Shown: one piece after another, positions 1-7,530 of the stretch
How the letters are laid out: each line of letters starts with the position of its first letter
Position numbering within the stretch: the stretch's first letter is position 1
Assembly: GCA_051876105.1 (NCBI GenBank)
Contig: JBJEHN010000086.1
Coordinates: 1-24,176, forward strand
Length of the DNA stretch: 24,176 nucleotides
Reading direction: 5' to 3'
From: W2P13-069 sp051876105
GTDB lineage: Bacteria > Actinomycetota > Coriobacteriia > Coriobacteriales > QAMH01
Notes under the pieces: generated by a model
Database searches by the model: none
Told to the model about the DNA's origin: nothing
What the model saw: the letters and a program-made list of their open reading frames with translations, nothing else
Translations under genes and position numbers: made by a program

Positions 1-60
1 CTGCAAGACAGCCGAATGGCGGTCAAAGGTTTGGATTCCTCAGAGGTTTGTATAATCTGA

Positions 61-94
61 GAACCGGACTTGCGAGTTTCCCCGCATCCGGCTC
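61..94 (-). ncRNA. Group II intron domain V
   Basis: A 34-nt hairpin on the minus strand. Its basal stem pairs GAGCCGGA with TCCGGTTC, and its upper stem pairs GCGGG with CTCGC around a GAAA tetraloop, with an asymmetric bulge between. This is the standard domain V shape, including the AGC of the catalytic triad in the basal stem. It lies about 50 nt downstream of the maturase stop codon, as expected. In the RNA this domain forms the metal-binding catalytic centre. Confidence 0.9.
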
Positions 95-145
95 AAGCGT
101 CTCGTCCTGCCGGCGCTCCCTGCCCAACGAGTGGGCCGACAGCCC

Positions 146-1642
146 CTAGCAGTGGGCTCGCCTGAAGGAATTGGCGTATTTCTCTTGGAGGCCCGCCTTC
201 CTGTCCTCGAAGTACCCAGCGTTCAGGAACGGGTTCATGTCCGCCTTCAGCCTGGGGTGTCTGACAATATGCTGCCAAGTCAGACAAGGGAGGTAGCACT
301 TGGGGGTCCCGAAAATCCAATCTCGGTTGTCCAGCTTGCACCAGTACTTCCTCTTTCTCCATGCCGCGCTTTTGTTCGGCTGCCTCCGCTTGGCCCATCT
401 GTGCAGTTGCTGGAAGAGCGCATGGTCGATTCCGCTGAAGGTTTCGGCGGCGCAGATGTGCCTGTGATAGTTGACGTATCCCCTTATCTTCGGGTAGAGC
501 TCCCTGATGAGGTTCTCCTGCTTCCAGGTCCTGCACCTTCTCAGGATGGTGTAGTGCATTTCCTCTTGGAAGGCCTTCACCGAAGCCTTGGAGGGTTTGA
601 TGACGAGCTTGCCGTCGTACTTGCGGAAGTTCCAGCTCAGGAAGTCGAACCCTTCGTCAATGTGGGTGATGTGGGTCTTCTCCTCGGAGAGCTCCAGTCC
701 CCTCTCGGCCAGGAAGGCAGCCACGAGGGTCTTTACCTCCCTGGCGATTTGGGGCGTCTTCGCCGTAATGACGAAGTCGTCGGCATATCTTGCGAGGTTG
801 ACCTTGTTGCGCCGAGCGATGTAACTCTTCCGCTCGCCTTCGCTGTTGACGTGGAATCTCGCGTCCAGCAGGTCGTCCAGGCCGTCGAGGGCCATATTGG
901 CTAGGATGGGGCTGATGATGCCGCCTTGCGGTGTGCCCTCGTCCGTGTCGTGCCTGATGCCTTCTTCCATGAAGCCAGCTTTGAGGAACTGCTTCAACAC
1001 CTTCTTGTCCATCGGGATGTGCTCCATCAGCCACTCATGGCTGATGTGGTCGAAGCAGCCCTTGATGTCGCCCTCAAGCACCCATTGGGCGCAGTCCTTT
1101 CTGCACAGGACACTGAACAGCTCGGCGCTGGCGTCCTGGGCGGAGCGGCCCTTGCGGAAACCGTAGGAGTGCTTGTCGCCCGTGACCTCGGCCACAGGTT
1201 CCAGGGCCATCGCGAACAGCGCCTGCATGGCGCGGTCGTACATGGTGGGAATCCCCAGGGGGCGCTTCTTCCCGTTCCTCTTCGGGATGTAGACCCGCCG
1301 CAAGGGCGTGGCCCTGTATCCCTTGGATGTCAGGGAGTTTGCAGCCTCCATCTTCTGCGCAGAAGATGTCCATTTGACCATGTCCACCCCAGGCGTCTTC
1401 TTGCCCTTGTTGGAGGTGACACGTTTGACGGCCAGCATCTTCGCATCGTGCGAGTTGGTGAGGAGCCTCTGCAGCTTCCTCACCTTCTCCGTCTTTCCTT
1501 CAGACTCTGCCTCGGCAATCCTGGTCTGGAGCCTGTTAACGTGCTCTTCAGCCGCATACCAGTCGAACGTGTCCCACTGCTCTGCCAGGCTCAAGCCGTC
1601 TGCCGTGCTCGCCGTATCGGTTCTCAAGTCCTCGCCATTCAC
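146..1642 (-). CDS. ltrA: Group II intron-encoded reverse transcriptase/maturase
   Basis: The intron-encoded protein (498 aa) that binds the intron RNA, assists splicing and copies it during retrohoming. A GTG start at 1642 is chosen because GAGGAGGG lies just upstream; the open frame runs on to 1927 but only through structured intron RNA. Visible reverse transcriptase motifs are RPLGIPTMYDRAMQ, GDIKGCFDHI, GTPQGGIISPILANM and the catalytic YADD. The maturase (X) region follows with FLSWNFRKYDGK, then IRGYVNYHRH and WRKRKYWCKL. The C-terminus has the RHPRLKADMNPF segment seen at the end of many intron proteins, but no CxxC/HNH endonuclease domain, so target-primed integration would have to use another primer. 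Reading frame and RT core look intact. Confidence 0.93.
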   Translation of the reverse strand: MNGEDLRTDTASTADGLSLAEQWDTFDWYAAEEHVNRLQTRIAEAESEGKTEKVRKLQRLLTNSHDAKMLAVKRVTSNKGKKTPGVDMVKWTSSAQKMEAANSLTSKGYRATPLRRVYIPKRNGKKRPLGIPTMYDRAMQALFAMALEPVAEVTGDKHSYGFRKGRSAQDASAELFSVLCRKDCAQWVLEGDIKGCFDHISHEWLMEHIPMDKKVLKQFLKAGFMEEGIRHDTDEGTPQGGIISPILANMALDGLDDLLDARFHVNSEGERKSYIARRNKVNLARYADDFVITAKTPQIAREVKTLVAAFLAERGLELSEEKTHITHIDEGFDFLSWNFRKYDGKLVIKPSKASVKAFQEEMHYTILRRCRTWKQENLIRELYPKIRGYVNYHRHICAAETFSGIDHALFQQLHRWAKRRQPNKSAAWRKRKYWCKLDNRDWIFGTPKCYLPCLTWQHIVRHPRLKADMNPFLNAGYFEDRKAGLQEKYANSFRRAHC

Positions 1643-2276
1643 AGGCCCTCCTCCTCTCCTGCCTCGAGACACCAGTGGCAAGTCAGCACCCTTTCGGGTC
1701 GGGGCAAATCTCGAACCCCTGTCCAGCCGCTTATACGCTTGCGCGCTTTCGCGTGGGGTTTCCCCCTGCTGGCATTCGCTTTTTGCCACATCCTCGCCCT
1801 CCGCGCCGTCTTTCACCTTTAGGCTGCTAGGCCCTATGGGCTCCATACCCCGCCACGCAGCGGGGAGCGCGTAGGGTTTTCCAAGTTCCGCAGATTGCAC
1901 GGATAACGCGGCTGCTTTAGGTGCCACCTCTAGGCCGAGGGCCTCTCAGTCCGTTTCCAGCTGTGCACAAGGGAGCACAACTGGCAGGGCCCTTGGCTGG
2001 TTTCGCCAGAGCGTATCAGCCGATTACGCTCTTCTTCGGTCACGGCCCCTCAGATGGTGGTATCGCTCTCGCTCACCATGGCAGCCTTCACCCCTTCACG
2101 AACCCTGCTCGCCTTCGGCTGGCTCCCAGGGTCGCTTTGTGTCCGAGGCTTCACACCCCGCCGTTGCCAGCGACGCATGCTCGGATGGGATCACCCGAAA
2201 CGGAACGGGCGGCTGTTCGGATGTCCTATGTCATAGAACCTCCCCAAGCATTGCAATCAGCGACTTCTTGTCGCAC
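1643..2276 (-). ncRNA. Group II intron 5' region (domains I to early IV) with EBS1/EBS2
   Basis: This 634-nt stretch has no credible gene of its own and corresponds to the structured 5' part of the intron upstream of the maturase start. It begins with GTGCG. EBS2-like CCGAAG (2034-2039) and EBS1-like CCTTGTG (1966-1972) are complementary to the flanking transposase exon. ORFs seen here on either strand are chance open frames in GC-rich structured RNA. Confidence 0.75.
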
Positions 2277-2814
2277 CCTTGTACCCGAAGTGCCAGTTCT
2301 TGCCCTTCTTGCCCTGGCAGGCCTCGGGGTCGCGCTTGCCGGCGGCGTTCTTGGTCGAGCTGGGCGACTCGACGAAGGTGGCGTCCACGATCGAGCCGCC
2401 GCGCATGGTCACGCCGGCGCGCTCGAGGATTCCGTTGAGGTCGGAGAGCATCGCCTTGCCCAGGCCGCGGCCCTCGACCAGGTGGCGGAACTTGAGCAGC
2501 GTGGTGGCGTCGGGGACCTGCTCGCCCATCAGGTCGATGCGCATGAAGCGCTGCATGGCGCGCGAGTCGAGCACGGCGTCCTCGGTCCCCTCGTCGGAGA
2601 GGCTGAACATGACCTGCAGCAGGTACATGCGCAGCATCAGCTCCAGGTCGCGCGGGCGCCTGCCGCGGGTGCCGGGGTGGTAGTGGGGCCTGATCAGGGC
2701 GACCCAGCTGTCCCAGGGGATGATGGCGTCCATCTGCTCGAGGAACTCCTCGCGCCTGGTCCTCTTTCGCTGCCCCATGGCCTCGAGGTCGCCGAAGGTG
2801 GTCTGGTTGCCCAT
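2277..2814 (-). pseudogene. IS5-family transposase, 5' exon only (interrupted by group II intron)
   Basis: N-terminal 179 codons of a DDE transposase. It starts at an ATG with an AGGGAGG ribosome-binding site at about 2822-2828. It shows the InsH-type N-terminal domain (FLEQMDAIIPWDSWVALI, LMLRMYLLQVMFSLSDE, PDATTLLKFRHLVE) and the block IVDATFVESPSSTKN, which carries the first catalytic Asp. After NWHFGYKG the frame reads into the group II intron and stops within a few codons, so the remaining DDE core residues are missing. IS5 transposases continue here with an HIGVD-like block; no such sequence is found in the short stretch left of the intron. The element is therefore broken unless the intron splices and exon 2 lies outside the window. 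Confidence 0.9.
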
Positions 2815-3235
2815 GCGGATGCCTCCCTGAAAAGCGCTGCAAACGATGCCTATATTATAGGAGCGTCAGGTCAAGAGGGGTGTTCGGTCGATTTCGGGGG
2901 CAGCCGCGGCCGGCGCGCCGGGCGGCTCCCCGGCCCCTGCGGGGCGGCCCGGCGGGACCGGGGGGCTCGGGCTATGATGAGGGCCTCGTATTTTTCAGTG
3001 TTTCCCTAGAGCCGCGCGGCGCCTTGGGAACAAGACGACCGGAGCGCCCCCACATTGAAGCCGCCTTGGGCCTCTCGGCACCCTTGAGTCGAGCGTTGCG
3101 AGCAGGGCGAATGCCGTGCGTAGGCCGCAGCAGATGCCAGCTAAGGCCGGCGAAGGCAACGGTAGCCGGGCGGCCAGCTGTCAGCCGGGCGGCGCGGGCA
3201 GCGGCACCAGGCAGCCGGACGGCGAGCTGTCAGCC

Positions 3236-3262
3236 GGACAGTGGGGACAGTCCCCACTGTCC
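3236..3262. repeat. Perfect 27-nt palindrome, copy 1 of 2
   Basis: GGACAGTGGGGAC (3236-3248) is followed by one central base and its exact reverse complement (3250-3262). The same 13-bp arms recur inside the longer palindrome at 5195-5227, and both copies are followed by CCCATT. The pair brackets the YedE/TusA/DUF3343 operon. It has the look of a REP-like intergenic palindrome; as RNA it would form a stable hairpin on either strand, though no T-tract follows. Confidence 0.85.
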
Positions 3263-3367
3263 CATTCGGGATGACGAGGGGTGGGCTGCCACCGCTGGCC
3301 GAGGGCGCGACAACCTTTTCTTCCAAACTGCGCTTATTCTTGTTACCTTAACTATGCCGCAACGCGA

Positions 3368-3404
3368 GCTTTCCTTCTGCACCGCCCGCGCTTCCCTTCT
3401 GCAC
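3368..3404 (+). repeat. 15-nt near-direct repeat upstream of yedE
   Basis: GCTTTCCTTCTGCAC (3368-3382) and GCTTCCCTTCTGCAC (3390-3404) differ at one base and start 22 nt apart, about two helical turns, some 120-155 nt before the yedE start codon. This spacing would suit paired binding of a regulator, but that is only inference; no known operator is recognised. Confidence 0.4.
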
Positions 3405-3523
3405 ACAGCGGCCTGCACGAGGAGCATTCTGCGCGCTTCTCCACACCAAACCGAATGCAAGCGGGGCTTGCAGGGCACGTGCCCTTGGCGCTGTGCGCGC
3501 TGGCCCCGGCAGAAAGGCACAGT

Positions 3524-4651
3524 ATGGATTTCTTCAGCGACAAGAAGGGGCTTGTCGTCTCTGGCCTGATCGTGGGCCTGGGCCTTGCCCTGCTCGCCTA
3601 CTTCGGCAACCCATCTAACATGGCCATGTGCGCCGCGTGCTTCATCCGCGACATGGCCGGCTCCCTCAAGCTGCACACCGCGCCCGTGGTGCAGTACTAC
3701 CGCCCAGAGATCGTGGGCCTCGTGGTCGGCTCGTTCCTTATCGCCCTGGCAACGCGCGAGTTCCGCTCCACGGCGGGTTCCTCGCCCATGACGCGCTTTG
3801 TGCTCGGCTTCATCATGATGCTGGGCGCACTGGTCTTTCTGGGCTGCCCGCTGCGCATGGTGATCCGCATGGCCGCCGGCGACCTCAACGCCTGGGTGGG
3901 CCTCATCGGCTTTGCGCTGGGCGTTGCCACCGGCGCGCTGTTCCTGGCCAAGGGCTTCTCCCTTGGCCGCGAGCACGACACCAACAAGATGGCCGGCGCC
4001 GTACTGCCCGTGCTGCTGGTGATCGGCCTGGTCGTCAGCGTGGCCACCGCCGCCTTCGCCGTGAGCGAGACCGGCCCCGGCTCCAAGCACGCCCCCTGGA
4101 TCATGGCCTTCGTGGTCGCGCTCATCTTGGGCGCCCTGGCCCAGCGCTCCCGCATCTGCTTTGCAGGCGGCCTGCGCAACGCCATCCTGGCCCGCAGCTT
4201 CGAGATGCTGCTGCCCATCGCCGGCCTGTTCGCCGTTATGCTGGTCTACAACCTGGTCACCGGCGGCTTCAAGCTGAGCTTTGACGGCCAGCCCATCGCC
4301 CACTCCCAGCACCTGTGGAACATCCTCGGCCTCTACGCCGTGGGCCTGGGTGCCGTGCTCGCCGGCGGCTGCCCGCTGCGCCAGATGATCCTGGCCGGCC
4401 AGGGCTCCTGCGACGGCGCCGTCACCTTCCTGGGCATGCTGGTGGGCGCTGCCTTCGCCCACAACTTCGGCCTGGCAAGCGCAGCCACCGCAGCTGCCAC
4501 CGAGACCACGCCCGCCGTGGTGGGCGGCCCCGCCGTCGCAGGCCAGATCGTGCTGGTGTGCAGCATCGTGGTGCTGCTGATCATCGGCGTTGCAAACATC
4601 AAGAAGCGCCAGGCTGCGGTTGCCGCCCAGCCCGCCGCCCAAGCCGAGTAG
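3524..4651 (+). CDS. yedE: YedE-family selenium/sulfur membrane transporter
   Basis: Predicted 375-residue polytopic inner-membrane protein of the YeeE/YedE family. Relatives move thiosulfate-type sulfur compounds; the subgroup with this N-terminus is associated with selenium use. The start at 3524 is preceded by AGAAAGG (3511-3517). The N-terminus carries FGNPSNMAMCAACFIRDMAG, with a close CxxC pair. The two halves each contain the family's GCPLR motif (GCPLRMVIRM and GCPLRQMIL), and RSRICFAGGLRN, another family signature, lies between. About nine to ten hydrophobic segments are visible. The next gene, a TusA-like carrier, starts 10 bp after the stop, so transported sulfur or selenium is probably handed to it. 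The substrate cannot be fixed from sequence alone. Confidence 0.9.
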   Translation: MDFFSDKKGLVVSGLIVGLGLALLAYFGNPSNMAMCAACFIRDMAGSLKLHTAPVVQYYRPEIVGLVVGSFLIALATREFRSTAGSSPMTRFVLGFIMMLGALVFLGCPLRMVIRMAAGDLNAWVGLIGFALGVATGALFLAKGFSLGREHDTNKMAGAVLPVLLVIGLVVSVATAAFAVSETGPGSKHAPWIMAFVVALILGALAQRSRICFAGGLRNAILARSFEMLLPIAGLFAVMLVYNLVTGGFKLSFDGQPIAHSQHLWNILGLYAVGLGAVLAGGCPLRQMILAGQGSCDGAVTFLGMLVGAAFAHNFGLASAATAAATETTPAVVGGPAVAGQIVLVCSIVVLLIIGVANIKKRQAAVAAQPAAQAE

Positions 4652-4661
4652 GAGGACTACC

Positions 4662-4868
4662 ATGATCGAAGTTGATGCACGCGGGCTTTCCTGCCCCGAG
4701 CCCATGCTCATGGCGCGCGACGCCGTCAAGAACTCCGGCGGCGAGCCCGTGCGCGTGCTGGTGAGCTCCACCAACGCCCGCGACAACGTGGTGGGCGTGG
4801 CCAAGAAGGCCAAGCGCGGCGCCACCGTCGAGCAGAGCGGCGCCGATTTCATCATCACCATCCAGTAA
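4662..4868 (+). CDS. TusA/YedF-like sulfur (selenium) carrier protein
   Basis: A 68-residue cytoplasmic protein consisting of a single TusA domain. The diagnostic N-terminal motif is LSCPEPM, whose Cys (residue 11) would carry the persulfide or perselenide. It ends with the usual short beta strand (DFIITIQ). The ATG is preceded by GGAGG at 4651-4655, overlapping the end of the yedE stop codon, which indicates tight co-translation. TusA-type proteins relay sulfur between desulfurases and acceptors; YedE-linked members are proposed to handle selenium. It is the single-domain form rather than the longer two-domain YedF. Confidence 0.92.
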   Translation: MIEVDARGLSCPEPMLMARDAVKNSGGEPVRVLVSSTNARDNVVGVAKKAKRGATVEQSGADFIITIQ

Positions 4869-4908
4869 GCGCTGGATGCGCGCGAGAGAACAGGGGGGAG
4901 GGGCAGCG

Positions 4909-5193
4909 ATGGGCGAAAAGGAGGGCGCCGCACTGGCGCAGCCGGCGGGTGGCGGTGCCACAGAGCCGGCGGGGACCGTTGTCGTCACCTTCGCCACCAC
5001 TACGGACGCCCTTGCGCTGCAGGCAGCTGCCGGGCCGCTCGGCCTGGCCGGCCGCCTCGCCCCTGTCCCGCGCCAGCTTTCGGCCAGCTGCGGCCTGGCC
5101 TGGCACGAGCCCCGCGCCTGTGAGGCATCGCTGCGCGCCCTCGTCACCGCCCACGGTCTACGCTACGAGTCCCTCCACACCCTCGACCGCTAG
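4909..5193 (+). CDS. DUF3343 protein (putative Se/S carrier)
   Basis: A 94-residue protein. The start at 4909 is taken because a strong GGGGGGAGGGG purine run lies just upstream; an ATG at 4876 is in frame but has no such site. The core resembles DUF3343: VVTFATTTDALALQAA at the front, then APVPRQLSASCGLAW, whose conserved Cys in an S-[AS]-CG context is the family hallmark. DUF3343 genes commonly neighbour yedE/yedF and are regarded as putative Se/S carriers with no established reaction. The first 20 or so residues are low-complexity Gly/Ala/Glu and may not be part of the fold. It is the last gene of the operon, followed immediately by a palindrome. Confidence 0.82.
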   Translation: MGEKEGAALAQPAGGGATEPAGTVVVTFATTTDALALQAAAGPLGLAGRLAPVPRQLSASCGLAWHEPRACEASLRALVTAHGLRYESLHTLDR

Positions 5194-5194
5194 T

Positions 5195-5227
5195 GTGGGA
5201 CAGTGGGGACTGTCCCCACTGTCCCAC
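5195..5227. terminator. 33-nt palindrome between convergent genes, copy 2 of repeat
   Basis: GTGGGACAGTGGGGAC (5195-5210), one base, then its exact reverse complement (5212-5227). It occupies the 42-bp gap between the DUF3343 stop (5193) and the SPFH stop (5236), where two transcription units converge. That position and its stability fit a bidirectional terminator, although no long T-run follows. It contains the arms of the palindrome at 3236-3262. Confidence 0.7.
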
Positions 5228-5235
5228 TGTCCCAT

Positions 5236-6186
5236 TTAGAGGACTTGCGGGGGCAGGGGAACCTCGCCTGCCGCAGCCTTGACCTGCGGGGTGACCTTGG
5301 TGCTCTGGAACAGCTCGCCGATGGCGCCGGTGGCGCTGGCCAGGCCGGACATCTCGGTGGGCATGAAGATCTTGGTGGCGTTGCCGTCTGCGATGGCCTT
5401 CAGGCTCTCCACATAGCGCACAGCCAGGTACATGTCCGTGTCGTCCTCATGCAGCTGCGCGAGCACGTTGGCCACGGCCTGGGCCTCGCCTTCGGACTGC
5501 AGCACACGCTGCGCCTTCTCTGCGTCTGCGACCTCGCGGATGGCCTGCGCCTTGCCCTCGGCCTCCAGGATCGAGGACTGCTTGACGCCCTCGGCCTTGG
5601 CGATTGCCGCCTGGCGCTCGCCCTCGGCCTCGAGGATCACGGCGCGCTTCTCGCGCTCGGCCTTCATCTGGCGGTGCATGGCGTTGGTGACGTCTGCGGG
5701 CGGCTCGATGCGCTGCAGCTCCACGCGCACGATCTCCACGCCCCACTGGGTGGTCGCCTCGAAGAGGATGTCGCGCAGCTGGGTGTTGATGGCGTCGCGG
5801 CTGGTGAGCGACTCGTCCAGCGTCAGCTCGCCGATGACGTTACGCAGGTTGGTCTGCGCCAGCTTGGTGGCGGCCAAGTAGAAGTTGGTGACGTTGTAGA
5901 TGAGCTTCACCGCGTCTGTTGCGCGGTAGTAGACCACGGCGTCCACAGTGACGGCCACGTTGTCCTTGGTGATGACCTCCATGGGCGGGACGTCGACCAC
6001 GTTCTCGCGCATGTCCACCTTGGTCATGCGGTCGACAAAGGGGATGATCCAGCGGAAGCCGGACTCTGCGGTGCGCTTGTACTTGCCGAAGCGCTCCACC
6101 ACGCCCTTCTGGTAGGGGCGCACGATGCGGATGCCGAGTGCGAAGAGCACTACGACGACCACCGCGATGATGATGCCTGCGATCAT
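5236..6186 (-). CDS. SPFH/stomatin-like membrane protein (QmcA-like)
   Basis: A 316-residue protein with one N-terminal membrane segment (about residues 2-20, IIIAVVVVVLFALGI) followed directly by an SPFH/Band 7 domain: IVRPYQKGVVERFGKYKR, FVDRMTKVDMRENVVDVPP, VITKDNVAVTVDAVVYYR. A long alanine/glutamate-rich helical region with EAEGERQAAIAKAEG-type repeats (about 175-250) would form the flotillin-like coiled coil. Length and order match the QmcA/YbbK-type prokaryotic stomatins, which build large membrane rings and are linked to membrane-protein quality control. NfeD is the frequent partner of other stomatins but is absent here. The upstream neighbour on the same strand is an unrecognised protein with a Gly/Met-rich tail, 102 bp away. 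Confidence 0.93.
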   Translation of the reverse strand: MIAGIIIAVVVVVLFALGIRIVRPYQKGVVERFGKYKRTAESGFRWIIPFVDRMTKVDMRENVVDVPPMEVITKDNVAVTVDAVVYYRATDAVKLIYNVTNFYLAATKLAQTNLRNVIGELTLDESLTSRDAINTQLRDILFEATTQWGVEIVRVELQRIEPPADVTNAMHRQMKAEREKRAVILEAEGERQAAIAKAEGVKQSSILEAEGKAQAIREVADAEKAQRVLQSEGEAQAVANVLAQLHEDDTDMYLAVRYVESLKAIADGNATKIFMPTEMSGLASATGAIGELFQSTKVTPQVKAAAGEVPLPPQVL

Positions 6187-6288
6187 TGTCTTGTCTGCCT
6201 TTCTCTCCAGCAGCCCTGCGGCTGCGAATTACCTGCGAATACGGGTGCACTGCGGGCGCGGGGCGCGTGCGGTGCTCGGGTGCCGGCG

Positions 6289-7473
6289 CTACATGCGGCC
6301 GCCACCCATACCGCCCATGCCGGCGCCTACCATGCCGGCGCCGCCGCTCATGCCTCCCCCGCCGCCGCGGCCGCCTCCGGCCATCGGCGCCAAGGCGTCT
6401 GCGACCTCGCCGGCGCCCTTGAGGAACTTGCGGAAGCCCTCGCGCTTGGGCGTGCCGTCTGGGTTGACAGCGCGGCCGTTGATGCTGGCTCCCTCGTTGC
6501 GGCGGCGGCCGCCCTTCTCCATGCCGGGGACGTCGGTCGCCTGGTTCTCGTAGCGGGCCTGCTCAGCCAGGTTGCGAGCGCGCATCTCGGAAAGCGCCTT
6601 CTCCTCCTCGGAGATGCCGTAGGCCTGCTGGCTCATGGACGGGCGGATGGCGCTCGGCTCGGGTGCGATGGGGTTGCCGAAGGAGTCGTAGCGCTGCGCG
6701 GCGCGGGCGGCGGTGGCGGCCTCCAGGCGCGCCATCTCCAGCTCCAGCGGGTCTGCGTAGCCGGGTTCGTCTTCGGCCGTCTTCTCCACCTTCATGTTGG
6801 CGGAGCGGCGGCGCAGGGCGGCTTCCTCGCGGGCCTCCTTCTTCTCCATGCGGCGCTGCCCGGCGCTGATCTTGCCTCGCTTCTCCAGCTCCTCCTTGTT
6901 GCGCGCCTCCTCCTTGAGAGCCTCTTCCTCCAGGGCCTCGGCCTGCTTCTGGCGGCGGGCCTTCTCCTTATCGTCGTTCTTGAGAATCTGACGCATGAGA
7001 AAATGCTCCATCACGGTCATCTTGCGGCCGCGCTGCTTCTGAAGCTGCGAGAGCGCCTCCATGCCTTCCGGCATGCCGATGACGGTCTGCTGCCCGCTGC
7101 CGCCGCCCAGCAGCCCCTGCTCCTCGAGCGAGAGGGCCACCGCGTGGACGAGCGCCGGGTCCGCCTCGACGATCTTGCCGGCGAGGACGGAGTCGTCGCG
7201 CTTGGCGTCTGCCTGCACCTGCTCCTCTGCCGTGAGCGCGCCGTAGCCGTTGCCGTGCGTGCGCAGGGCGCGGCGGTTGCAGCGGTCGAGCAGGGCCGGG
7301 TTGAGCCGACGGAACCAGTCGCGCTGCTCCGGGGCGGCCCAGCGCACGTGGCCGCGGCTGTCGAGCGCCAGCAGCTCTGCGTAGGTGGCGAGCTCGCGCT
7401 CGATGCGGAACTCGTAGAGCTTGGCGTCGTACGAGAGCCGGCGCCCGTCGCTTATGGTGCCGAGTGAGATCAC
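6289..7473 (-). CDS. Unrecognised charged protein with Gly/Met-rich C-terminus
   Basis: A 394-residue protein I do not recognise. It begins at a GTG. The first 130 residues look folded (LYEFRIERELATYAELLALD, HVRWAAPEQRDWFRRLNPALLD). Residues about 150-240 are a highly charged helical stretch rich in Lys/Glu/Arg, probably coiled coil. The final 30 or so residues are almost only Gly, Met and Ala with a few Arg (GGGRGGGGGMSGGAGM and onward). There is no signal peptide or membrane segment, so it should be cytoplasmic. It lies between the SPFH gene and the two foldase genes on the same strand and may be co-transcribed with them. The Gly/Met tail resembles substrate-binding or chaperonin-like tails in composition only. 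Confidence 0.75.
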   Translation of the reverse strand: MISLGTISDGRRLSYDAKLYEFRIERELATYAELLALDSRGHVRWAAPEQRDWFRRLNPALLDRCNRRALRTHGNGYGALTAEEQVQADAKRDDSVLAGKIVEADPALVHAVALSLEEQGLLGGGSGQQTVIGMPEGMEALSQLQKQRGRKMTVMEHFLMRQILKNDDKEKARRQKQAEALEEEALKEEARNKEELEKRGKISAGQRRMEKKEAREEAALRRRSANMKVEKTAEDEPGYADPLELEMARLEAATAARAAQRYDSFGNPIAPEPSAIRPSMSQQAYGISEEEKALSEMRARNLAEQARYENQATDVPGMEKGGRRRNEGASINGRAVNPDGTPKREGFRKFLKGAGEVADALAPMAGGGRGGGGGMSGGAGMVGAGMGGMGGGRM

Positions 7474-7530
7474 GCTGAACCTCTATTCTTCGTCCGTACT
7501 ATTCGCATTAGGATATAGTCCCCAGCTCGC

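Larger units (their letters stand above)
30..2276 (-). mobile_element. Group II intron inserted in an IS5-family transposase gene
   Basis: A self-splicing retroelement of about 2.2 kb. The 5' end is set at 2276 because the minus strand there begins GTGCGACAAG, matching the GUGYG start of group II introns, and the transposase reading frame breaks at exactly this point. The last seven exon bases (TACAAGG, 2277-2283) can pair with CCTTGTG at 1966-1972, and the preceding CTTCGG (2285-2290) with CCGAAG at 2034-2039. These lie about 305 and 238 nt into the intron, where EBS1 and EBS2 are expected. A maturase ORF and a canonical domain V follow. The 3' end is only approximate: domain VI is not clear and no transposase sequence resumes before the window edge. 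Confidence 0.85.
2815..3523. other. Non-coding stretch between IS remnant and yedE
   Basis: No gene can be supported in these roughly 700 bases; the open frames lack ribosome-binding sites and family motifs. The left part should contain the outer end of the IS element, but with only one end present I cannot define the terminal inverted repeat. A small palindrome, CCTATATTATAGG, lies at 2849-2861. A 13-bp direct repeat (AGCTGTCAGCCGG) occurs at 3176-3188 and 3225-3237, the second copy running into the long palindrome at 3236-3262. An AT-richer patch at about 3315-3360 is the likeliest place for the yedE promoter, but no clean -35/-10 pair is seen. Confidence 0.6.

Noticed and set aside
146..1927. 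Longer 593-residue form of the intron maturase starting at 1927
   Set aside because: The extra N-terminus reads through structured intron RNA and has no family similarity; the GTG at 1642 has a strong ribosome-binding site.
2849..2874. TTGACC and TATAAT hexamers as a transposase promoter
   Set aside because: Spacing is only 9 bases instead of about 17, so they cannot form one standard promoter.
3230..4933. A 567-codon open frame on the minus strand
   Set aside because: Antisense of the YedE and TusA genes; low-complexity Gly/His/Ala/Gln/Asp product.
5203..7467. A 754-codon open frame on the plus strand
   Set aside because: It is the antisense of the SPFH and Gly/Met-tail genes. Its product is a low-complexity Leu/His/Ala/Val-rich sequence with no domain, whereas the minus-strand frames carry clear family motifs.
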